Part shown: one piece after another, positions 55,064 through 64,000 of the stretch
Position numbering within the stretch: position 1 is the stretch's first letter
Layout: each line of letters opens with the position of its first letter
NCBI RefSeq assembly: GCF_001316245.1
Contig: NZ_BBDM01000003.1
Location: 62,001-126,000 of the forward strand
Direction of reading: 5' to 3'
Origin: Vulcanisaeta sp. JCM 14467
Lineage (GTDB): Archaea; Thermoproteota; Thermoprotei; Thermoproteales; Thermocladiaceae
DNA length: 64,000 bases
Notes under the pieces: model-generated
The model's database searches: none
The model's input: the letters and a program-made list of their open reading frames with translations, nothing else
What the model was told of the DNA's origin: nothing
Program-made: the position numbers and the translations under genes

Positions 55064-57169
55064 GTGCCAATTAAGGAACACCTAGACATAGTGCTTGGTA
55101 ATTCGGTGTACCTAGACGATATAAAACTTGAAAACATGGTTCACCTGTACGTGATTAGATCACCATACGCAAGGGCCAGGATATTGAGAATCGAAGAGCC
55201 GGGTAATAAGGCGCTGCTCCTCCTCACGGCTAAGTCAATAGGCAATTTGCTAATGCCCGCGGTCGCCACACCCAATGCCAGGATAGTTAGGATGCCGGTG
55301 CTACCAAGCAATACCGTGAACTTCGTTGGGCAGCCCGTAGCGGCTGTTGTCACGGAATCCAGGTACTCACTTGAGGATATATCCGATGAGGTTTCGATTG
55401 AGTATGAGCCATTAAGGCCTGTGATTACGATTGATGATGCATTGAAGAATGAGGAGGTGATACACCCAGAGATTGGTACAAACATATCCCTAGACGTTAC
55501 GCTTGAGGGTGGTGACACCAGCGTGTTTAAGGATGCCAATGTGGTTATTGAGAGGGAAATTGAGCAGGCCAGGTTAGTGGCTAACCCAATGGAGCCCAAG
55601 GGATGCATTGCCTATTATAATGATGACAAACTCCTCGTTTACGCATCGACACAATCAACATTTAGGGTTAGGGCAGACCTGGCCGAGGTTCTTGGGTTCC
55701 CAATTGATAAGATTGTTGTTAAGGCGCCAAAGAATGTTGGTGGCGCCTTCGGCAATAAGACCCCTGCCTATCCGGAGTACGTGCTTGCTGCGATAGCCTC
55801 TATGAAGTTGAGGAGACCCGTTAAGTGGGTTGAGACTAGGACAGAGCACCTAAACAATGCCACACAGGGTAGAGGCGTTAAGTCGAGGATGAGACTCTAC
55901 GCCAAGAGAGACGGCACAGTGCTGGGTATTGAGGGTGAAGTCATCGTTAACCTAGGTGCTTATAACTTCACGATAAACGCATCATCACCAATATTCATAG
56001 CCAACCTCTCCACTGGGCCATACAGGATGATGGCTGCCAAGGTTAGAGCTGTCGGCGTGTTCACGAACCTGCCACCCTCCGGTCCATACCGCGGTGCTGG
56101 TAGGCCCGAGGCTGCGTTGATCCATGAAACCTTGATGGATGATTTGGCTGATGAACTTGGCATGGATCCTGTAGAGGTCAGGAGGAGGAATATAATTAAG
56201 GACGGTGAGACCTATAGGACGCCATTGGGTCTCGTTATCGACCCTGCCAATTACCAATCAGTCCTTGAGGATGCCGCGAAGCGGTACTATGAGTTTAGGA
56301 GCAAGTACCTGGGTAAGGGCATATCAGTCGTGGTATTCGCCTTATACGTAAGTACGCCTGGTGGTGAGGGTGTTAAGGCCGTTATTGGTAATGGTAAGTT
56401 AAGGTTAATCATTGGCTCCAGACCCCAGGGCCATGCTCATGAATCGGCATTTAGGAAGTACGCCTCTGAGGTCTTTGGAACGCCTGAGGAGCTCATCGAG
56501 GTTGTGCCTGGTGATACGGAAACGCTTAATTATGGTGTTGGAACATTCGGTAGTAGGAGTGCGACCGTGGTCGCGGCTGCCATTACTGAGCTTGCCGAGA
56601 GGGTTGCCTCGAGGTTATCGTCAATGGGCTTATCGTTGATTGATGCCGTGAGGTCTAAGGGCGTGGTTGTTGAGGAGGAGGTTGATTATAAACCAAGCAT
56701 GGCAATACTTGCACCGGGTGCTCATGTTGCTGTGGTTGATTTTGACCCGGAGACTTTGATGGCCAACGTGATTGATTACTACGCAGTGTATAATGTGGGT
56801 AAGCCATTGCTTGAGGAGGAGGTGGAGGCTCAGTTACATGGTGGTGTGCTTCAGGGGATTGCCCAGGTGCTGTGGGAGGGCGCGATTTACAGTGATGATG
56901 GAACACCACTACATACAACACTTGCTGATTACGGCTTACCAAGTCCTCCTGACGTAGTATATAAGGTACTAACTAACGGATTAAATACCCCATCTATATT
57001 GCCCGGTGGTTTACGTGGTGTTGGTGAGGCAGGAACGACAGGTGCCTTGGCAAGCACCTTTTTAGCTCTTGAGAAGGCGATAAGGGTTAAGACGGGTGTT
57101 AAGGTCAGGCTTAGCAGGACGCCGGTAACACCGTCTTACCTATTTCAATTAATCAAAAATGATAAGTAA
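55064..57169 (+). CDS. Molybdenum hydroxylase large subunit (xanthine/aldehyde oxidase family)
   Basis: This intact 701-residue protein, slightly shorter than the usual 760-790, has HLDIVLGNSVYLDDIKLENM and PVAAVVTESRYSLEDISDE in the N-terminal a/b hammerhead, KNVGGAFGNKTPAYPEYVL in Mo-binding domain 1, PPSGPYRGAGRPEAALIHE, GSRPQGHAHESAFRKYASEV, and LPGGLRGVGEAGTTGALAST with the catalytic glutamate. The CoxL active-site S-selanylcysteine motif is absent, so it is an aldehyde- or heterocycle-hydroxylase, not CO dehydrogenase. The Fe-S and FAD subunits that normally accompany it are not adjacent. GTG start; one continuous frame. Confidence 0.87.
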   Translation: MPIKEHLDIVLGNSVYLDDIKLENMVHLYVIRSPYARARILRIEEPGNKALLLLTAKSIGNLLMPAVATPNARIVRMPVLPSNTVNFVGQPVAAVVTESRYSLEDISDEVSIEYEPLRPVITIDDALKNEEVIHPEIGTNISLDVTLEGGDTSVFKDANVVIEREIEQARLVANPMEPKGCIAYYNDDKLLVYASTQSTFRVRADLAEVLGFPIDKIVVKAPKNVGGAFGNKTPAYPEYVLAAIASMKLRRPVKWVETRTEHLNNATQGRGVKSRMRLYAKRDGTVLGIEGEVIVNLGAYNFTINASSPIFIANLSTGPYRMMAAKVRAVGVFTNLPPSGPYRGAGRPEAALIHETLMDDLADELGMDPVEVRRRNIIKDGETYRTPLGLVIDPANYQSVLEDAAKRYYEFRSKYLGKGISVVVFALYVSTPGGEGVKAVIGNGKLRLIIGSRPQGHAHESAFRKYASEVFGTPEELIEVVPGDTETLNYGVGTFGSRSATVVAAAITELAERVASRLSSMGLSLIDAVRSKGVVVEEEVDYKPSMAILAPGAHVAVVDFDPETLMANVIDYYAVYNVGKPLLEEEVEAQLHGGVLQGIAQVLWEGAIYSDDGTPLHTTLADYGLPSPPDVVYKVLTNGLNTPSILPGGLRGVGEAGTTGALASTFLALEKAIRVKTGVKVRLSRTPVTPSYLFQLIKNDK

Positions 57170-57191
57170 ATTTAAATTTAGTCTTTGAAAA

Positions 57192-57694
57192 TTATTTAGT
57201 TGATTCAAGTAAAGCCTTGAATAAATTTACTGGGAATTTACGATCCATATTTAAATAATCAAGGAGCATCATATATAAATCAAATGGTAATGCACCAGCC
57301 AGTATTGTTCTCGCTAGGAAAAACTTTGCATCATCTTCACCACATACCTTCATAGCCTCCATAGCCTGCAATGCGGTGAAGACTGCGTAAAGACCAGGAT
57401 TAACGTGGTATACTGCGAATATCGTCAATATGCTATCTGCGTATTGGCTAACGTCCGTCAAGCCTATGAGCTTTTTAACATTTTCCTGGATCTCGGCGAA
57501 TTTATTCACTAATGCGTTTATGTCGTTTGATAATTCAGGGAATAACTTGATTAGCATGTTACTGCGTTCTTCGTTATTGTGTCATAATTCCTTAACATGC
57601 AATCACTTGGTTTTATGTTAAAGCTCACTATGATTAATTGGGCTGTCTTCTTCACTTCCTCCTTAACGTCAGTACTGGCTCCAGTGTTGCTCAT
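57192..57694 (-). CDS. Uncharacterised protein, paralogue 1 of a tandem pair (one frameshift)
   Basis: About 165 residues, helical, from ATG 57694: SNTGASTDVKEEVKKTAQLI, NIKPSDCMLRNYDTIT, then after a break near 57555 LIKLFPELSNDINALVNKFA, YADSILTIFAVYHVNPGLYA, AVFTALQAMEAMKVCGEDDA and KFFLARTILAGALPFDLYML-like end. It aligns throughout with the gene at 57827-58353 (about half the residues identical). No family recognised. Conserved cysteines in PSDC and CGE-DAKFF suggest a shared structural or metal site. Confidence 0.6.
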
Positions 57695-57826
57695 TAGGGC
57701 GATGGTGCTAAAGGGGGTATTAAAGCATTTAGTAGTAGAAAGGAGTACGATCAAGTCTATTAGATGGTACGTGATCATGAACCATGGCTTTTAACGTGAT
57801 CATTGACTGACTTATTTAGATCCTTA

Positions 57827-58353
57827 TCAATGCGTTGTCTCTAGTAAAGCCTTTAGTAGGTTTATTGGGAAGTTATGATCTAGGCTGAGGTAATCAAGTA
57901 GTAATCTATATAGATTATTCGGAAGTGAACTAGCCAATAGTGTCCTCACCAGGAAGAATTTCGCATCAGATTCACCGCACATTTTCACGGCTTCCATTGC
58001 CTGAAGTGCTGCAAAAATTCCGTATATTCCTGGGTCAACATTATACGTGGTGAATATCGTCAGTACAGCATCTGCGTACTGTCCCGGGTCCTTTACCCCA
58101 ACGAGTTCCTACTGGCCTCCTGTATTTGAGTAAATTTGCTCGCCAATGCATTTATCTCAGCTGATAATTCGGGGAATAACTTAAGTGTTTGCTGTAAGGC
58201 GTTTAGGGTTATTGTTCCATAATTCTTCAGTAGGCAATCGCTTGGCTTTACGTCTAGAGCAGTCGTTATTATTCGGGCTATGTACCTAACAATCTCCTTA
58301 ACATCTGCAGCACCTGGTGCGCCAACTATTAGGTTTGGCGTTTGATTATCCAT
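57827..58353 (-). CDS. Uncharacterised protein, paralogue 2 of a tandem pair (one frameshift)
   Basis: About 174 residues from ATG 58353: TPNLIVGAPGAADVKEIVRY, DVKPSDCLLKNYGTITLNAL, TLKLFPELSAEINALASKFT; after a break near 58108, QYADAVLTIFTTYNVDPGIY, GIFAALQAMEAVKMCGESDA and KFFLVRTLLASSLPNNLYRL follow, ending at 57827. It is the upstream member of a tandem duplication with the gene at 57192. The mostly helical fold without membrane segments gives no functional clue. Confidence 0.6.
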
Positions 58354-58456
58354 TATAATATTTATTAAATTGAAGTATATAAATATTTAATTAATTGATA
58401 AGATGTTATTTGTGCATTAATTCTAAATAAAGTACTTCATAACTTAATTGTGAAAA

Positions 58457-59022
58457 TTAATGATTATTCAGGGGTAAAAAGTGAGAAACAGAAAATCTAC
58501 CTATAATTGGCATCAATACCATTGGTGAAATTATAACCGCAATAGGCTTCCAGGGAATTAAGACTTTAGGCGCTCTCAATTCAATCCCTATGTTCTCAAT
58601 TACATCACTAATGCAGCGATTCAATGGTTTCACGCAAACCCTCCTACCATTAGAAAGACCCCTTAATAAATCATAAACTTCATAAATCACGTTGAACCTA
58701 GGCCCAATGAGGTGCTGCAGGTAATCCCTACTAACCTCGACCTCCGACTCTATTGTGCCATCGGGAAATATCCTGGTATGTATTTCCCAGGGTGGCTCAA
58801 CCCTCATGGCGAGGCTATACCTCTCGCCCTTATTCACGGCAAGTATAGTTGGCTTAAACCCTTTCCTAATGAGTTCCTCGGCTGCGTAATCAACCTCATC
58901 CTGCGGCACCCTAATTACGAATATATTCCTCCGAGGCCATTCATTATCATGTTGAGCGGTATCCTATATCTACTCCCGTCATTGAATCTTACGTACCAGC
59001 AGATAAACCCTGTAAACCCCAC
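58457..59022 (-). CDS. Uncharacterised protein with a C-terminal hydrophobic segment (one frameshift)
   Basis: The frame from GTG 58909 begins in mid-domain. One base shifted upstream, from GTG 59022, FICWYVRFNDGSRYRIPLNM leads into RRNIFVIRVPQDEVDYAAEE, giving about 187 residues. ILAVNKGERYSLAMRVEPPW and IHTRIFPDGTIESEVEVSRD form a beta-rich core, and KPIAVIISPMVLMPIIG near the end could be a membrane segment. No family recognised. It follows the MMPL gene by 8 bp on the same strand and may be part of that export unit. Confidence 0.5.
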
Positions 59023-59030
59023 CCATGCAA

Positions 59031-61855
59031 TTAATCAGCGACTGGGCGCTTAATTACTCTATTGCTAAATGGCCACCAATTCCATTTGCCGAGGAGCACT
59101 ATTATTGCTGGCACAAGCAGGGGTCTAACGATGAATGAGTCTATAATGACTGAGGATGCCACGGCAAGCGCCACCTGCTTTAGTATGTAAATGCTCGATA
59201 GGGCCAGCGATGCGAAGGCCATGGCGAGCACCAGCGCTGCGCCAGTGACTACGGGTCCCGTGAACTCCACAGCCCTGACAATGGCCTCCTTATCACTAAA
59301 CCCATTAATGACCTCCTCCCTAAACCTACTAACTATAAATAGGTCGTAGTCCGTACCCACGCTTAATAATAGTGATATCAGGATCACGGGCATTAACCAA
59401 TAGGTCTTTATCCCCATCAATCCCTGGAACACGAATATTGTTAATGCTAGAGACCAGGTAATGCTCATGAGGACGGTTGCCACGAGCCTCAGTGGTATCA
59501 TCACCGACCTCATGTATACCGAGAGTATGACAATGTTTATTGCTATCATTAAGTATAGTATGAAGCCGTAGTACTCACGCTCAAAACCAAGCACGAAGTA
59601 GTACTTATACGATGGTGAACCACCAATGAGTACCTTAACACCGTACTCCCTAGCTATCTCATTGGCTATCTCCCTGAGACTTATGTAAATCGGTATCAAC
59701 TTATCCGATAGTGATTGTTGGTTCACAAGAGCCTTTATTATGTATAGACCTGAGCCATTATATGCGAGGGCTGCGTTGATTACGTAGTCCTGGCCCTTAA
59801 CAGCGTTGAGCAACGCTATCGCGGCCGTCTCATTGCCGTAAACCACCAGGTATGCCGTTGAGTAGTCGTAATTCCTGAAATAATTAATTAACAACGTAAG
59901 CCCAACCTTAGCAGGTGTGTTTGGCATTACCTGGACTGGATCCGTGGTTATGCTTATATTCAGTAGTAGGTATGCGAGGGCTAGTGCCGTTATTGCTAGG
60001 AATATGGCAATGATGGTTTTCGGCCTATTAACCGCAAACCTAGCCATTCTCGAGAGGAAGGCTGTCCTTAACTCAACAGACTTAGCCCTCAAGCCCATGG
60101 GCCATAACACGCCATCGCCAAGTATCCTCATTATTTCAGGCAGTACCACCGCAGTTGCGAGTATGGTAAGGGATACGGCGATTATAAAACCTATTCCAAT
60201 GTCCTGGATATAGCCATACCTAGAGACTGCAAAACTACCAAGCCCAAGCCCAACAACTGACGCGCTCGCTAGGATTGTTGGTCTAACGCGCGATAAAACA
60301 ATGCTTAATGTCTCATCCCTGTCATGCCCCTTAATCCTCTCCTCGAGATACCTACTGAGCATTAGCATGCTATAGTCAACGCCTATGCCAAAGATTATTG
60401 GGGCAACCATGTACACGGTGAGGTAGTAAAGCTTGAAGTGTATTGCCCAGACATAGAGGAGCCCAAGTGATGATGCGTATGTTAGGCCGAGTATTGTCAA
60501 TGACATGATAGGGCCCACCAAGGTCCCCAACATGGCTATCATTGTCACGAACACGAGCACGGCGGTGGTCTTATCGATTATGTTCACGTCGCTTGTGACT
60601 ATTTTATCGAGTTCGTACAGGATAACATCCGTGCTCACTGGGTATACCCAATCCTTGCGTATTAATAGGTCGTAAACCTCATCCTCGTAATTGCTTGGTA
60701 ATGATATGAAGGCCACTGTGTACGTGCCATTTAGGAACTCCTGGGTTAGGTTGTCGGGTAAGTCGAGAATGCTTGGTGGTGGGTGTTCCTGAATTAATAC
60801 GTTTGTGACGCTACTTCTTAAGTTACTTAGTACGGTGTTTACGACGGATGAATTGCCATTACATGCCATTTGGTAAATGTATGGCGCTAATATTTGCGGT
60901 GTACTGTTTAAGTATTCCTGCACTAGTAGGAATTTTAGGATTTTTATGTTTGTGTTTGGTCCGAGTAAAACCGCGATCCTCAGATTGGTTTCGTTAACGC
61001 CATTATTGATTAACAGGTTATACACATAACCACTTATGTTGCTTATGCTCATTCCCGGGTACTCCTGCTGTATTAACTCTTCATAATTCGTTAATAAAAT
61101 CCCCGTCATATTAATTGACGCCAGAGTTATTGGTGATGGATTGTTACCAACTTACTTATTAATTGGGTAAGGGTTTCATTAGCTAATTCATTGATGAATT
61201 GGTCATATTGACCGTATTTGATTTCGTAATCCCTCGTCGTTAAGCTAAATAGTGTATTTAATGATGCGTTTGGGTAATTCCTTAAGTAGTAATTTTCGAT
61301 TTCGTAATAAAGTAATTGGGCATAATCCACAGTTGCATTGAATTCGCCACTAACCTCGTCACTTACATTATAGACCATGGAGTAATACTCCTTGTTTAGT
61401 TGTATTATTGATGAGCACTCGTTATTCAATGACCAATAAAGGTTCCATACGGTGCCTGTCTCATTATTAATTATTTCTGCTGTGATGTTGCTTATGGTTT
61501 CATTATAAATAGTATAAACAGTGTTATAGGTTGTCAGGAGGTCGGTGATTGTTATATTGGGTGAGTCCATGTTCTTGACGATATTATTTACATAGTTTAG
61601 CCTATCCTTAATGTTTATCGTTTCATTACCACTTAACTTAATTACAACTACTAACGTGGTCTCATTGGAGGTTCCTATATACTTATTGACAAGGTTATCA
61701 ACAACAATGGGTTCTATATTGCTCGGCATTAGCTGTGACTCGTCGTACGTCAGCACGTTAAATATATTTAATGAGTGCTGGGCTAGGTATATCATTGCAA
61801 TTAACCAAATCGTGATTATCACAATCGACAGTGCCTTCCTCGATATCATCCGCAA
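59031..61855 (-). CDS. MMPL/RND superfamily membrane transporter (one frameshift)
   Basis: The two open parts join near 61120 into about 940 residues with the RND layout: helix 1 (SIVIITIWLIAMIYLAQHSL), a large external domain rich in N-x-[ST] sites, five or six helices around TVYMVAPIIFGIGVDYSMLM, a second external domain, and a second helix bundle with LISLLLSVGTDYDLFIVSRF. GVDYSML and GTDYDLF are the proton-relay G-x-D-Y motifs repeated in both halves of MMPL proteins. Members export lipids or other hydrophobic molecules. The divergent ABC/secreted-protein genes likely belong to the same export function. Confidence 0.85.
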
Positions 61856-61890
61856 TAAGGGATTTTAACCCATATTAAATACCATTCTAC

Positions 61891-62759
61891 GTGAAGGGTA
61901 ATGAGGAGGTTGTTAAGCTTGTTAACATTAGCAAGAGGTATTACCTAAGCAGCAGTGTTTATGTTGATGCGCTAATCAACGTGAACCTATCGATAAGGAG
62001 GGGGGAGATTGCAATTGTCATGGGACCTAGCGGCAGTGGTAAGACCACGTTAATGAATATAATGGGCACGCTTGATAAGCCAACCAGTGGTAGGGTCATT
62101 ATTGATGGTGTCGACGTTACCGACGCAGATGAGAAATACCTAACCAGGTTTAGGCTTGAGAGGCTTGGCTTCGTGTTTCAGCAGTATAACCTGATCTCCC
62201 AATTAACGGCGCTCGAGAATGTGATGCTCCCAATGCTCTTGACAGGTAGGTATACGAAGGATGAGGCTAGGGAAAAGGCGAGACTCCTCCTGGAGCTGGT
62301 TGGCATTGGTGAGTTTGCCAATAATAGGCCGAGTCAGTTAAGCGGTGGCCAGCAGCAGAGGGTTGCCATTGCTAGGGCATTGGCTAATGACCCGTCATTC
62401 ATAATAATGGATGAGCCACGGGCTCCATAGACCTAGCCAGCTCATACCTAATACTCGACTTAATTAAGTTGTTGAATAGTGCTATGGGTGTTACCTTCGT
62501 GATTGCGACGCACAATATGGAGGTGGCGTCAATCGGTAGTAGGATAATATACCTCAGGGGTGGTAGGGTAATGAGTGAGAGTGACCTCGTTAGGATTAAG
62601 GAGGAGTTTAGTAAGTTGAGGGTTGATAAGACGGCTGTCATTAAGTCCTACCTCAGGATACTGGATCTTGAGGAGAGGAGGTTGAGGAGGCTTGGTCAGG
62701 ACTTAAGTGAGGTAGAGAGGAAGAGGGATCTAATAAATAGTTTTATTGGGTCTACATAG
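61891..62759 (+). CDS. ABC transporter ATPase, MacB/LolD type (one frameshift)
   Basis: ATP-binding subunit with Walker A GPSGSGKTTLMNIMGTLD, Q-loop RLGFVFQQYNLISQLTA, signature QLSGGQQQRVAIARAL and Walker B FIIMDEP. A break near 62415 leads to SIDLASSYLILDLIKLLN and VTFVIATHNMEVAS with the switch histidine. QQYNLISQLTALENVMLP is typical of the MacB/LolD/FtsE-type ATPases that drive mechanotransmission or lipoprotein export. A C-terminal helical extension of about 60 residues (RVDKTAVIKSYLRILDLEER) is unusual. Starts with GTG; the permease is probably downstream, beyond the window. Confidence 0.87.
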
Positions 62760-62796
62760 TGAATTAGGTTTAATTAGTAAGTGAACTATCCGCATT

Positions 62797-64000
62797 ATGA
62801 TGAACATTAAGTATGCGGCACTGGCGATATTGACGGTCGTGGCATTATCGTTAATGGGGACCACAGCATACGCCAGTGAATCAGTGAGTGCGTACTTCAC
62901 GGTCAATTACGTCACCCAACTAAGCCCAAATAACCAAGTCACCAATTACTACGTTGAATATGCATTAACGCTCTACAATAATGAACCATACCCAGTCCCG
63001 CTCAATATATCAATGACCGTACCGCCATACTCAAACATAGTATTCGTATCACCATCAACGGCCTTAATAAGTGGTAATACGGTAACCTGGATAATCACGC
63101 TACAGCCATACTCCCAAGAGGTCCTCACCCTGAGGTTCCAGCCAGTCTACACACTACTGCCAATGGCATCCGTGAATTACGAAATACTCGTTAATGGTTC
63201 AGGCATAAATTCGACGATAATTAATGGCGGCATCGGTACTAAGGTGGATTTTTCAGTGAATGTCACGAATTCCCTACCATTCCCAATAATGACAACAATA
63301 GCACTAACAAGGCAGTCCGGCCTATCCTATGAATATAACATTACACCAACACTGAGCCAGAGCATACTGGGTTATGAAATTGATTACTGGATATTCAATA
63401 CGGAAAACTCTTCCTCATTATCGCTGGGCATGATTGTTGAGAATATGGCCCATGGCAGAGTGTCAGGATTAATCCAATAACTGTCCAAGCGAGCATTGAC
63501 TTGAATGAATCAATTAATTCCCTAAATGAAGCCATTAACAGCCTTAACAATACCCTCAATCAATTAAGGAACTTCACAGGCTCCCTAATGAGTGCTTCCG
63601 GAACCACAAATAATTACACGGCGCAGTTCCTACAATTGATAAACCTGCTCAATGAGACTGCCCAGGTACTCGGTGCATCAGCATACATAATAAATTCAAC
63701 ACTAATGGTCGAGAGCTTACTCCAGGCGCAATTAATCGAGCTTAAGATAGCACTCACGGCGGGTGGTCAGGTACTTGGTACTGAGGCCAATGTGGTATCT
63801 CAACTAAGGAGTTTACTTAGCCCAATAGTGAGTAATGAGCAGGAGTACCTTAACTCCCTGAACGCGTTGAAGCAAGACCTAACCCAAATAGAGCATTCAA
63901 CTACTAATACCACGTTAATTAATGAAATAAATAATGCAATAACGTTAATAAATCAAATCGAGAATGCATTAACAACGCTTTCCCAAATATATAATGGTCT
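62797..64000 (+). CDS. Exported S-layer-type domain and coiled-coil protein (runs off the window, one frameshift)
   Basis: A signal peptide (YAALAILTVVALSLMGTTAY) precedes beta-rich domains like those of archaeal COG1361 surface proteins (VEYALTLYNNEPYPVPLNIS, VTWIITLQPYSQEVLTLRF), with many N-x-[ST] sites. After a break near 63465 the chain reads TVQASIDLNESINSLNEAIN and continues as a long coiled coil (LNSLNALKQDLTQIEHSTTN) to the window edge. It follows the ABC ATPase by 37 bp and is probably the surface or permease partner; a membrane domain may follow downstream. Confidence 0.72.

Noticed and set aside
61600-61868. Plus-strand frame before the ABC ATPase gene
   Set aside because: It is antisense to the N-terminus of the MMPL gene and lacks protein-like features.

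Overview
The window is a gene-dense piece of a crenarchaeal chromosome, most likely a hyperthermophilic member of the Thermoproteales (Vulcanisaeta/Caldivirga-like; the family is firm, the genus is inference). The signs are a Nop5-fibrillarin pair, Trm1, a TIP49 (RuvB-like) AAA+ protein, AlaX, uL5, PaREP1 and HepT/MntA proteins, TATA boxes about 26 bp before leaderless start codons, ATGA overlaps, and heavy use of AGG and ATA codons. No tRNA or rRNA gene was seen; two C/D-box sRNA candidates were.

Layout. 1-3.5 kb: an oxidoreductase / FGGY kinase / FAD oxidase operon, probably for glycerol or another polyol. 3.6-5.3 kb: a VapBC-like pair, a Rieske ferredoxin, and a ribbon-helix-helix gene overlapping a retropepsin-like gene. 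5.4-9.3 kb: a futalosine menaquinone cluster (mqnC, then divergent mqnE-mqnA-mqnD). 9.3-14.4 kb: a class III CoA-transferase, a thioesterase, lysA, a stand-alone uL5 gene and an MFS transporter. 14.5-19.8 kb: an accessory island in which four copies of a palindromic repeat (A-D) separate small gene cassettes: a DUF3782-like protein, an AT-rich DUF973-like membrane protein, HepT/MntA and PaREP1. 19.8-28.6 kb: AlaX, an M20 peptidase, an M19 dipeptidase with an SSS transporter, a CobD/HisC-type enzyme, PadR, an SMC-like ATPase and a class V aminotransferase. 28.6-36.8 kb: sdhBCD without sdhA, an HTH regulator, UPF0200, Trm1, a COG1395-like regulator, flpA-nop5 and two small unknowns. 36.9-43.8 kb: a TauE exporter, PPDK, a proton pyrophosphatase and an unknown. 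43.8-54.5 kb: a C/D sRNA, an M24 peptidase, a phosphatase, divergent ahbD/ahbC (alternative haem pathway), a beta-CASP nuclease, TIP49, a PhoU-like protein, a HAD hydrolase and a decayed MFS gene. 54.5-64 kb: a roadblock protein, a molybdenum hydroxylase large subunit, a tandem pair of unknown paralogues, and an MMPL / ABC / S-layer-type export locus running off the end.

How it works together. Menaquinone synthesis, succinate dehydrogenase subunits, the pyrophosphatase, PPDK and the alternative haem genes fit an anaerobic or microaerobic respiring thermophile with PPi-linked sugar metabolism. Nop5, fibrillarin and the sRNA candidates belong to one RNA 2'-O-methylation system.

Caution. Roughly forty single-base frameshifts are scattered through about thirty otherwise well-conserved genes, including essential ones (uL5 carries three). 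Most are probably sequencing or assembly indels, so interrupted genes are given as one CDS with the break noted. The MFS gene near 54 kb is different: it also has several in-frame stops and looks truly dead.
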